Of a stretch of 64,000 nucleotides of DNA, positions 54,809 to 64,000 are shown piece after piece. A program made the translations under genes and the position numbers. The notes under the pieces were generated by a model. The model was not told the DNA's origin. It did not search any database and saw nothing but the letters and a program-made list of their open reading frames with translations. The stretch is from Bidens hawaiensis (lineage: Eukaryota; Streptophyta; Magnoliopsida; Asterales; Asteraceae), in contig JAIQDT010003848.1 of assembly GCA_021521415.1 (NCBI GenBank), positions 222,908 to 286,907 of the forward strand, in the 5' to 3' direction. Numbering within the stretch: position 1 is the first letter of the stretch; every line of letters starts with the position of its first letter.

Positions 54809-57166
54809 TGTCACACCCTCAAAATCCACTAACGGAGTTTTACCGTCAGAGGGTGTGAACTAACAGGATCGGAATCATTAGTTATATCAAACACCAAAAT
54901 TAAAGTTTTCAAAAACAACCAAGACATACAAGTCTTAAGTAAAAATGCGGAAGCGTAAATTGTAAAGCAAATAGTTGCGCCACACAGGACGACTCAAAAG
55001 AAACACAGTTATCATGATAAAATTTAATGCAAAGTTAAAGCAACGGAGTTCAGAGTATGCATGCCTTATACCGCTCGCCCGCCTCGGCTACATGAGATAA
55101 ACATACTAAAAGTGTCAACACAGGGTTGGTGAGGTCACAGGTTTAAGTCAATTTAAGCGTTGCGTTTTAGCGTTACCAGATAGTGTTAAGTCAATTATAT
55201 ATCAATAGGTAGCTAACCTATCAAGCATGTATTACTGTTCGACACCGAAGCTGACTGTTTATACGATTGCCTTGCCACCATGTCAACCACGACCATGGTA
55301 ATGTGTTAGCCAAAATTACACCCACTCGACCTACAGTCGAGTTTAGAGTTGGGTGGGGTTTGTCAAACCCAGTAGTACTACTCAAAGGTGACTCGCTATT
55401 ATCCAAATATTAACCGGTTCGATGTTCAGAAGGACTTAGTTGGTTTGTTGCCACTTAGCCTTACAAGTGATATACAATGAGTAACAAAATCTAAATCGTT
55501 GGAGTATGTTATCTCCCCTTAATAAAAGAGTTAAAAGAGTAAAAGGGGCCGTGAAACTCACTGTTTGCGAAGTTAACAAAAAGATCCGAGAAAAGCGTGC
55601 GTCTCAGAAATCCTCACTAGTGCGCTAACAACAAATATAATATTTCTAAGTGTTTAAATTACGAGTGAGTCTCTAGACTCGACACACATAAATTATGCAT
55701 GAGATGTGTTCGTGTTACTTTGTGAAACAACTGCGACTCGACAAAAACGTTGGTGATTAGTTACAGGTGTGAACAAGTATTAAGTGTTAAGTGTTACCAT
55801 TTTACATTACTAGTATCATATCCCACAAGGGAAAATAGTCAAACACATAGCAAACATTGATCAACAATTCACTTTTCATGTTAACTCAAATAATTCAGCA
55901 GCTAATTTATCGAGACAAATTTTAACCCGACAAAATTACTCAATTTAATAGATCATAACAAATCAATAAAATCACCAAAAATCATCACAGAAGAACACGT
56001 GAGTTAGGTTTCTAAAAGTACTTTTATTATATTTTTATCACATACGTTTTCTCACAATGATCAAAACAACACAGTAAACACACAGTAGTCATTATCATGC
56101 GCAACAGAACATTATTTGTTATTCCCGTTACATGGAAAATCCAATTAATGCAAGGCCAATTGGGTTAGATTCCTAACGCAATTTATTAACTTCCAGAAGT
56201 GAAATAAACTCAATTGGTCTTGTCGGTTGTGAGATACACTAATTACAAAACAGCCTACAAGCAGGCTGCCCGAAACAGACTTGCACAACAGATTTGTAAA
56301 TTAAAAAAAACTAACTTTCACACATCCAAAAATTATAAACTCAGACTCTTTAGAAACTATACTCGACCTACTACATCATAGAATCAATAATCACTTCAAA
56401 ACACATTATTAACATCAAGTTAAAGTCGGTTAAGCATGCAATTATGAATCTGTCCAGCATCAGTTTTCATCAAAAACTCAACAAACTATAAACCTATGAA
56501 CTAACAATCATACATACAACCCTAGCATATCAACAATCAACATGTTTAACAATTAGGGTTTATGATTAACATGCTTAATGATGTAATTAATCAAATAGAA
56601 TAGGTTAAAGTGTGTATTTGATTACATAGTTAGCACCTTGGACCTTCAAACAAGCTTGTAAATTATTAGTATGTGTGTGTGTGCCTTGAGTTTCAATCGA
56701 GCAAGAGAGAGGGAGGTGGGGCTGCCGTCGACCAAAGGGAGAGAGAGGGAGGGAAGAAGTTAGGGTTTTATGATAATAACTTGTTTATATATTAATTAAT
56801 TAATCTACATGTTACAACTTGCACCCTCAACTTCCATTTAGTTTAATTCTAGCACAAAATAGACTTTTTCATCCACAATATAATGTTACACATGCAAGTA
56901 CGTAGTCACATAACATATATTATCGCAAAATAATACGTATTATACCAAGAACTTGTTTATAATATTTATTGTTTGTTCACCAACGGTTTGAGTCGACTCG
57001 TGTGTGTTTCGGTGAAACTCCGAAAGACTACTTGTGTAATGATTGTCATGCGTCATTTAACCCTAATTTAAATGTAATGAGATATGCGTTACAGTTCGCG
57101 TGATCTTAAGTTGGAATTAACGAAGTTTGGATTAGCGGAATTAACCTGAAATTGACTAGTGTCACA
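54809..57166 (-). repeat. 3' LTR of gypsy element F
   Basis: 2358 bp, TGTCACACCCTC...GACTAGTGTCACA, almost the same length as LTR E. Box 1 CATACTAAAAGTGTCAACA...TTGGTGAGG at 55102-55132; box 2 GGGGCCGTGAAACTCAC at 55546-55562. It is followed by the polypurine tract region and gypsy pol on the minus strand, which makes it the 3' LTR. No coding. Confidence 0.82.
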
Positions 57167-57290
57167 TCATTCCCATGTTGAAAAACTTTTCGCCCCGAAT
57201 ATTTGTCATGTCGCGATGGCTGTCTGAAAAAGGCAAAAATTTTTCAGTTTGTCACATCATCCCCCAGTAGAAAGAAATTTCGTCCCGAAA
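57160..57290 (-). repeat. Duplicated LTR end / polypurine tract junction of gypsy F
   Basis: GTGTCACATCATTCCCATG...GCCCCGAAT (57160-57200) and TTGTCACATCATCCCCCAGTAG...GTCCCGAAAT (57250-57290) are diverged copies of the same junction, about 90 bp apart. The second holds the good tract (minus: TACTGGGGGATGA). I placed the LTR end at the first by comparison with LTR E. Confidence 0.65.
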
Positions 57291-57309
57291 TTTAATTCAT
57301 ACCTCTGGT

Positions 57310-58740
57310 GTTTTTTGACGGTTTGTCGGCTTTCGCGGTTTTCGGTGCTTGTTCAACCCTTAGAAAAGGTGAGGATACTTTTTCATCATTTGATCCTCGC
57401 GTTCCAACAAGAACTATGGTCCACCTCTTGTGTTCCAACGAACTTTAACGATGGGAATCTTGAGGTGTTTGAGTTTTTGATTTCCCAATCCAAAACTTCG
57501 ACTGGTTCTTCGATGAAGCGTAGCTGTTCATCAACTTGTAACTCGCCCAAAGGAACTGCTTGGGTTTTGTCAGAAAGGCATTTCTTCAAGTTGGATACAT
57601 GGAAAACATTATGTACGCCACTGAGTTCCGTTGGTAAATCCAATAGGTACGTTACTGGACCAATACGTTCAGTTATCCGGTATGGGCCAACGTATCTTGG
57701 GTTGAGTTTGTTTCTCTTTCCAAAGCAAACTACACCTTTCCAAGGTGAAACTTTCACCAAAACCTTGTCATCCACTTGGAATTCAAGAGGGTTTCGGCGC
57801 TTGTCGGCGTAACTCTTTTGGCTATCCCGTGTTGCTGCCATGCGATTTCGGATTTGGACAATTCAATGATTTGGCTATCATCCACTTCTGCCCAGCAAAG
57901 AGGAGATCGACACCTTCGTCCGTACAACGCTTCAAACGGTGCTGCTTTAGTACTGGCGTGGTAGCTGTAATTATACGAAAACTCTACCAGGGGTAAGTGG
58001 GGTTCCCAACTCTTTCCGAAATCCAATACGCATGCACACAACATGTCTTCCAAGGTCTGGATGGTGCGTTCACTTTTCCCATCCGTTTGAGGGTGGTATG
58101 CTGTGCTCATATCGAGGCGGGTGCCTAGTGCGTTCTGTAGTGACTTCCAAAAGTGCGAAGTGAAATGAGAATCTCGATTAGATATGATTGAGACAGGCAC
58201 TCCGTGTCTAGACACTACTTCTTTCATGTAGATGCGAGTCAGTCTTTCCATCTTGTCTGATTCCTTGATCAATAGGAAATGCGCAGACTTAGTCAACCGG
58301 TCAATGATCACCCAGATGGTATCGCATCCCGTCGGTGTTTTGGGTAAGCCTGTGATGAAGTCCATGGAAATGTGTTTCCATTTCCACGTTGGGTGTTCCG
58401 GTTGCTGTAACAGACCAGATGGTTTCTGATATTCCACCTTGACTCTTGCACATGTTAAACATTTGCTCACGTAGGTGGAAATGTCGGCTTTCATGTTCGG
58501 CCACCAGTAAAGTACCTTCAGGTCATGGTACATTTTGTCTGAGCCAGGGTGAATAGAATATCGGGACTTGTGTGCCTCGTCTATCATTAGATTTCTCAAG
58601 TCTCCGTATAGTGGAACCCAAATCCGGTTTTCAAAATATCGGACCCCGTCCAATTTGGTTTCAAGTTGCTTATCCATGCCTCGCATGATTCTGATGGGAG
58701 GTTATCGTCTATCAAAGCTTCCAGTTGAGCATCACGAATC
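57310..58740 (-). pseudogene. Gypsy F integrase
   Basis: 58686-57754 encodes [16 protein letters not shown] zinc domain text ([12 protein letters not shown]), [20 protein letters not shown], then [23 protein letters not shown] and [17 protein letters not shown]. The second catalytic Asp (SDRD in relatives, including element E) is Asn here (SNRD). A frameshift near 57840 joins 57841-57386 with the [20 protein letters not shown] and GPYRITERIG segments; a further shift near 57440 scrambles the chromodomain-like tail. It would integrate element DNA if intact. Confidence 0.88.
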
Positions 58741-61271
58741 TAATTAGGAAAGTTGGCATGAATCGTGAGTTGTAATGCTCGCACCCGTCTAGGCTTAATG
58801 GTTTCCTTTCTAATGAGAGCATCGACCACTACATTGGCCTTACCAGGGTGGTACTTGATGGAACAATCATAATCCTTAAGTAGCTCGACCCAATGACGTT
58901 GTCGAATGTTCAACTCCTTTTGATCGTAGATATGTTGAAGACTCTTGTGGTCGTTGTAAATGGTGAATTTGGTACCGTACAAGTATTGTCTCCATATCTT
59001 AAGGGCAAACACCATAGCTCTGAGTTCCAATTCATGGGTCGTATAGTTCTACTCGTGTATCCGTAGTTGTCGAGAGGCATAGGCTATAAACTTCTCAAGT
59101 TTCATTAACACACAGCCGAGACCTTGTATCGATGCATCACAGTGTACTTCAAAATTTTCTGTTCCCTCATGGAGGGCTAGGATAGGCGCGCTACAGAGTT
59201 TTATTTTCAACAGTTGGAAGGCAGACTCCTGCGTGTCACCCCAATTGTACTTAGTAACCTTGTGAGTCAGTGCGGTGAGGGGTTGAGAAATCTTTGAAAA
59301 TCCCTCGATGAAACGTCGGTAGTAACCAGCCAGTCCTAGGAATTGTCGCACCTTAGGCGGAGTCTTAGGTGCTTCCCAGTTTATGATGGCCTTTACCTTG
59401 CCTAGGTCTAGGGCTGTGCAACAGTTCAGAACCGCGAGAACCAAACCGGAACCGGAACCGAAAATGAGTGAAAAATAGAATCGTAACCGGAACCTAATAT
59501 AGTAAACCGGTTCGGTTCTAGAACCGCTAAAGCCGGTTCTCGCTAATCGCAACTGACTAGAACCGGTTCTATCGTTTATTTATTAAATGAGTTGTGCAAA
59601 CTTTGCAAATTTCAAAACATACAATTGTATGTCTTCTTTCACGGGAAAACTAATTTAGATTACAACATGAACATACGTTATAACTTTTAATAAAACCTAA
59701 TTGTTGAAGTTAAATAAATCATTAGAAACGATAAATTAATGGAAGATCATATCATTTTATATTAAATTACCTTGATAGCTTAAACCAAAATTGATCAAGG
59801 CTGCTAGGTCTTGAAAGTAAGGAAAGAAATTTTGAATTCAAAAATGATCGGATGGATGTCGGTTATTAAGTTACTTTATAAAAAATGAGGATTGGTAAAT
59901 TTATTTAAATCGTTTTTAATATTCCGGTTCTTCGGTTCTAAGTCTAGAACCGCCAGGTTTACCCGGAACCGAACCGGGAACCATTTAATTCAAATTATAA
60001 GAACCAAAAACCGTAAAGTAACACACATTAGCGGTTCTGAGGCACCGGTTCGGTTCTGGTTCCTCGGTATTAACGGTTCCGAACCTTTTTTTGCTCACCC
60101 CTACCTGGGTCGACATGGATACCACTCTCATTGATCACATGTCCTAAGAAGTGAACCTCGTGAAGCCAAAATTCGCATTTTGAAAGCTTTGCGTATAGTT
60201 GTTCCTTCTTTAGCAACTCCAGGATTAACCTCAGGTGTTCTTCATGGTCGGTCTTGTTCTTGGAGTAGACGAGGATATCGTCGATAAAGAAAATAACAAA
60301 CTTGTCGAGGTACTCCTTGCATACTCTGTTCATGAGGTCCATGAATACGGCTGGTTCATTGGTTAAGCCAAAAGGCATAACCGAGAACTCATAGTGACCG
60401 TACCGAGTTCTGAATGGCGTCTTTGAAATGTCTTTTTCGCGCACTCTTAATTGATGGTAACCAGATCTCAGATCGATCTTCGAGTAGTAACTTGATCCTT
60501 GAAGCTTGTCGAAAAGATCATCAATTCGGGGTAGGGGATAACGGTTTTTGACCGTCACCTTGTTCAGCTCCCGGTAGTCGATGCATATGCGGAAAGTCCC
60601 GTCTTTCTTTCAAACAAATAGGACCGGGGCTCCCCATGGTGATGAGCTGGGTCGGATGAAACTTTTTTCCAACAAGTCTTGTAGTTGAGTGGACAACTCC
60701 TGAAGCTCCGCCGATGCGGGGCTCGTGCTATGGGTGCCGCACCGGGGGCTAAGTCGATTTGGAACTCGACTTGACGAATGGGTGGGAGTCCTGGAAAGTC
60801 TTCCGGGAAGACATCGGTCCGCTTCCCCTCCTCGGATTTCTCGATAACATGAGTTAAAATCGCCAGATGACCCTTTCGTAAATATTTCTGCGCCTTCATG
60901 AGGGTGATGATGCTAGTGGTCATGCCACTCTTCTCGCCTTGTACCGAGATGATTTCGCCGGAAGGAGTAGTGATATGAACTATCTTATCATGGCATATAA
61001 TCTCAACTCTATTCTCGTCTAGCCAGTCCATGCCGACAACAACGTCGAAACTACCAAGTGTAAAGGGTATGATGTCGATATCGAAGGTATGACCCGACCG
61101 TTTCAACTTACATCCAGCTAGTACATGAGTTGTTTCTATAGACTTACTGCCAGCTAATTCAACAGGAAACTTAGCATCTAACGGGGTTGGAGTTAAGTCT
61201 AAGAGTTCACTAAAGGCTTTCGACACAAAACTCCTATCAGCTCCAGTGTCAAACAATACGGAGCAAAACAC
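58740..61271 (-). pseudogene. Gypsy F protease, RT and RNase H, split by a hAT insertion
   Basis: 61271-60564: protease [16 protein letters not shown], then the pre-RT segment [13 protein letters not shown] frameshift near 60615 breaks the FRMC-type RT start. 60558-60104: RT with [23 protein letters not shown] and intact [11 protein letters not shown]. The hAT insertion 59409-60103 splits RT after HVDPG. It resumes DLGKVKAIINWEAP, with RNase [16 protein letters not shown] and TDHKS-like [11 protein letters not shown]. Stops at about 59049 and 58740. Role as for element E. Confidence 0.88.
59409..60103. mobile_element. Non-autonomous hAT element in gypsy F RT
   Basis: 695 bp. TIRs TAGGGCTGTGCAA and complement of the right end TAGGGGTGAGCAA (11 of 13). 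Target duplication CCTAGGTC (59401-59408) and CCTGGGTC (60104-60111), 7 of 8. Both ends are rich in GAACCG/CGGTTC repeats, like hAT subterminal sites. Gypsy RT reading is continuous on either side. Confidence 0.9.
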
Positions 61272-62245
61272 TCGTTTACTGGTAACTTACCGGTAACCAG
61301 GTTCAGATATCTACGGGCCTGGCCCGATCCGATGACAAAGGCTCTACCCTTAGTACCGCCTCCGTTACCCTCATTTTGTTTCAGCTTAGGATAGTCTTTC
61401 CTGAAATGACCCTCTTGACCACACTCAAAGCACCCTTTCGTTGTTACATGCTGTTTAGGAGCACCCTTACTCGCGAGTTCTCCTCTATAGTCTTTGGCCT
61501 GATGACCCAATTTATCGCATTGAAAACACTTGATACAGTCGCATGTGCCAGCATGGTGATAGTTTCACTTGTTACACTTCAGGCACTTTCCAGCATAGTT
61601 ACTCGAACCCTGTCCGCCACCGTTGTTGTTGTTGGAACTCTGAATATTGAAGTTCCGAGCGAGTTCGGGTTTACGGTGGTGTTGTTGCTGCGGTCATGTT
61701 GAGTTACCGCGACCACGTCCAACGTTTCTTCCAAACATCTCTGGTTGCATCTTGATCACTAGCTTCATTAGCTGAACATGAGCATCCTGAACTTCCCTCA
61801 TGGCTTCAGTCAGGTAGGAAATTCTCTTCCTAGCCTCAGATCCATCCTCTATCATTCCAGTAACCCTCTCTCTCGTCGAGTGCATAATGTCAACTTCACG
61901 CTCTAAACAAGAGGTGAGAGCTACGAAAGCACGCTCCATTGGTTGGGTTAGAGGTGGTAATGTGTTGAAGGAAATAGGACAGCCTGGGAGAGGTAGTGGG
62001 GGAACTTACTCACTGTAAAAAATCCATTCGATCAAACTTGGGTACAAACTCCGGTTATCGTTGTCTTCGTACGCGACTCCAGATGGGCGGTGCCTCTTCG
62101 GTGTAGGGACTGCTAGTGTTGAGACTACTCGGGGTGGTGATGGGTTAGGAAGCTGCGGTTCCTTTCCTGGGGCATGGGACACCGGGTTGGATGATGACGA
62201 TGGCGTTGACATCCCTACAGGATAAGTTGTGCATGGGTTACGCAC
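61199..62245 (-). pseudogene. Gypsy F gag, internally deleted
   Basis: Start region 62245-62006 (MSTPSSSSNPVSHAPGKEPQ, Pro/Ser-rich). Then 61939-61694 (ERAFVALTSCLEREVDIMHS) is a helical stretch. 61510-61199 carries a zinc knuckle CFECGQEGHFRKDY, whose last Cys is Tyr. An upstream Cys-rich segment near 61520-61560 suggests a first knuckle. The usual gag core (WW, W-x-x-F) is absent, so a large internal piece seems to be lost. Frames are broken between the parts. Confidence 0.7.
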
Positions 62246-62287
62246 GTATGAGTGAATGAGGAAAAAGAAGTAAAGAAAGTGAGCAGT

Positions 62288-62695
62288 TGTAAGTGCCGAA
62301 TCTGGATCACTACAACTATGATATCAACAAACCAAGTATTAGTGCGGAAATATAATACTCAGTGATTCAAGAACACGTACAAACACAAACACGAGACACG
62401 AGCAATGCTTCAAAACACACGTATTCTATTATACGTCGGGTGCTTAAGCATGATTACAACCTCGTCTAGTGAAACACTTAGACGATAAACCAAACAACTA
62501 AACCGACAACCTTAAACCCTATACATTACATGCTATATACAGGGAACCAACTACACAAGCCCAAACTAACCAAGAGCCCACCGAGATCCCAAGGGATCTT
62601 GGTTTACATACGTAGCCCGTAGCCCAAGCCCATATTACATGCTAAACCCAAACACAAGTAGACTAAGTACAAACCACTCTAATCTTGGCCCAACA
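62288..62695 (-). repeat. 3' LTR of copia-like element G
   Basis: 408 bp, TGTAAGTGCCG...GGCCCAACA. Just inside is the polypurine tract (minus AAGGGGAGAT at 62696-62705), so the element runs to the right on the minus strand. It inserted into the leader/gag start of gypsy F; the left flank would give a TSD GCAGT (62283-62287), whose partner is outside the window. Confidence 0.8.
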
Positions 62696-62922
62696 ATCTC
62701 CCCTTGGTTTGTAGCTTGGTCTTCAATCATGATCCATGTAATCAATATCAGGATCTTTCAACGCGCCAGCCCAAAACTTGCACCTGATAATAGAGGCCGC
62801 CATGCTTGTGTATTCTTTTGTAGCCGCTTCAAAGATCAGGTAGCTATTATCTGGAACGAGCTGAGAGTCTTGATATCCCTTTCTCCAAACTTTAACAAAT
62901 CCCTTGGATCAACAAATCTGTA

Positions 62923-63252
62923 TTACCCTTTTCCCTTCTCTAATTTGACAACAACAGTGGCAGTTTCACTATCATACAACCAGAACCTCATGTTGTCCAA
63001 TGTGCCATCTGGAATCGCTACTGGTATAGGAATGTGAGTGGCCTTGTTTGTAGCAGGCCACATAACGTTGACCATTGTTTTTCTTGTCTTTGGACCCTTG
63101 ACCCCCTTTGCTTTCTTCAGGAAGGATTCTGTAGTTTTCATGTTTGGAAAGCCTCTATCAACTTGACTTCTCAGAAAATTCCAAAAATCTATGCCACGTT
63201 TATCATTGGTTGGGTTGGTGAAAGGAGAATTTATCAGGTCACTTAGATCCAC
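62923..63252 (-). CDS. ORF in the 3' part of element G, unknown function (part 2)
   Basis: 109 codons (MDLSDLINSPFTNPTNDKRG...). It reads like the continuation of the frame at 63335-63979: just upstream is WWVKRKSGTTEYYKKMKDF in the same direction, broken by stops. Features: FWNFLRSQV, FLKKAKGVKGPKTRKTMVNV and FWLYDSETATVVVKLEKGKG. I recognise no named domain. Position directly before the polypurine tract is where copia elements normally end RNase H, so this is an extra or replacement gene. Confidence 0.5.
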   Translation of the reverse strand: MDLSDLINSPFTNPTNDKRGIDFWNFLRSQVDRGFPNMKTTESFLKKAKGVKGPKTRKTMVNVMWPATNKATHIPIPVAIPDGTLDNMRFWLYDSETATVVVKLEKGKG

Positions 63253-63334
63253 CTTAGTTCAAGATCCAAAATCTTTCATCTTCTTATAATACTCAGTGGT
63301 CCCGGACTTCCTCTTAACCCACCACATGTTCTTT

Positions 63335-63979
63335 TCAGCATCGAAACCCCATGACACAACTCCCGTACTTATCTGAGAAACCTTTGGGAAAAGTAATGAT
63401 GAATCTGTCTGGATGATCTGATGATTCGACATTTTGATTGGAGTTTTTCATCACCAACAGCTTTTTCTGAACTCTATCATATTTTTCTTTGGAGATTGGT
63501 GGGGCGTCCATATACTGTTTCAATGTCTCAGACTCATCTATTTTCTCTACTGGGCGAGTAGTAGAGCCACCACCTTGATCAACGGTGGGTACCTTAACAG
63601 TACTACTTCTGAACTCATCTTCAAACTTTTGAACAAGTTTTTGTTGAAGATCGAGATAGATAGCAGTTAGTTCTCCCATGATAGATTGAAGCTCCTTAAT
63701 CTTGGAATCTTTATCAGTGTTGTTGGCTTCCAATTCTTGAATACGTACATCTTTAACAACAGAATCTTGTTCGAGCTCAAAGACTCGACGTTGGAGAGCT
63801 TGTACGTCAACCAGAGCATCTTCTAGTACAATACCCTTGCCTTTGATCTGCATAAATTTTTCTTGCATGGCAAGAATCTGGGCAACCTTATCAGGAACAT
63901 TTGAACTAGACTGACCTTGATTTTCTGGGCCTAATGAGCTGGAGGGAGCAGCATTGAGCGGTATATCAGCCTCATCCAT
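63335..63979 (-). CDS. Coiled-coil ORF in element G (part 1)
   Basis: 214 codons from MDEADIPLNAAPSSSLGPEN. A low-complexity N-terminus is followed by a predicted coiled coil (residues about 30-125: heptads in VFELEQDSVVKDVRIQELEA, IKELQSIMGELTAIYLDLQQ). A segment with PPISKEKYDRVQKKLLVMKN and FIITFPKGFSDKYG follows. The frame ends near residue 214, close to a tract that continues in 62923-63252. It could be a gag-like or additional ORF of a non-autonomous element. I cannot name a family. Confidence 0.5.
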   Translation of the reverse strand: MDEADIPLNAAPSSSLGPENQGQSSSNVPDKVAQILAMQEKFMQIKGKGIVLEDALVDVQALQRRVFELEQDSVVKDVRIQELEANNTDKDSKIKELQSIMGELTAIYLDLQQKLVQKFEDEFRSSTVKVPTVDQGGGSTTRPVEKIDESETLKQYMDAPPISKEKYDRVQKKLLVMKNSNQNVESSDHPDRFIITFPKGFSDKYGSCVMGFRC

Positions 63980-64000
63980 GTGTGGAATATCTGATTCAAG

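Noticed and set aside
57249..57812. 187-codon plus-strand frame
   Set aside because: Antisense shadow of gypsy F integrase on the minus strand.

Overview
The window is nuclear DNA from a plant. It is AT-rich, has plant-type GT-AG introns, and is dominated by LTR retrotransposons primed with initiator tRNA-Met (TGGTATCAGAGC-type primer sites), hAT transposons and a Helitron. Long Ty3/gypsy LTRs of about 2.4 kb and the general style suggest a eudicot, perhaps Asteraceae; that last step is inference. I see no intact host gene. The only recognisable host-type genes are a broken ribosomal protein L11 (uL5) copy and a broken B3-domain gene that appears to lie inside the Helitron.

Layout. 1-11990: nested retroelements. 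A plus-strand Ty1/copia element (D, 6985 onward) is cut in gag by a minus-strand gypsy element (A, 5' LTR 4600-6984). That is cut in reverse transcriptase by a minus-strand copia element (B, LTR 1913-2323), and B is cut in gag by a further minus-strand gypsy LTR (C). A non-autonomous hAT (8197-9011) sits in the integrase of D. 12000-17690: AT-rich sequence with a tRNA-like element, a 419-bp hAT MITE with perfect 8-bp duplication, and the L11 pseudogene. 17697-20686: a full-length hAT transposon with perfect 10-bp TIRs, perfect 8-bp TSD and a decayed transposase gene. 21337-21366: a second Helitron-type 3' end. 21948-23151: a complete TRIM (small LTR element) with TSD ATCCG.

24470-51455: a large plus-strand Helitron, original size roughly 14-16 kb. 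In order it carries a replication protein A (RPA70-like) gene, a REM-like three-domain B3 gene with introns, the Rep/helicase gene (HUH, two-Tyr and Pif1 motifs), an intact 182-codon ORF of unknown function, and the canonical 3' hairpin plus CTAG end. Two gypsy insertions were later added: a full element E (26937-35803, TSD TTTTG) inside an RPA exon, and a solo LTR (37526-39950, TSD TTATG).

51456-64000: MITE fragments, an LTR-derived block with a promoter-like cluster, a minus-strand gypsy element F (3' LTR 54809-57166, pol and gag to about 62245) interrupted by a 695-bp hAT (59409-60103), and the 3' end of a minus-strand copia-like element G with an unusual coiled-coil ORF.

Taken together, the window is a layered transposon graveyard in which insertion order can be read from interrupted frames and target-site duplications. 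The strongest new observations are: the RPA-B3-RepHel-ORF Helitron; a 55-bp perfect inverted repeat straddling the primer site of copia B; a shared two-box architecture in at least five gypsy LTRs with a family-specific minisatellite between the boxes; a compensated hairpin duplicated in the LTRs of E; and a dimer-signal-like hairpin in the leader of C.
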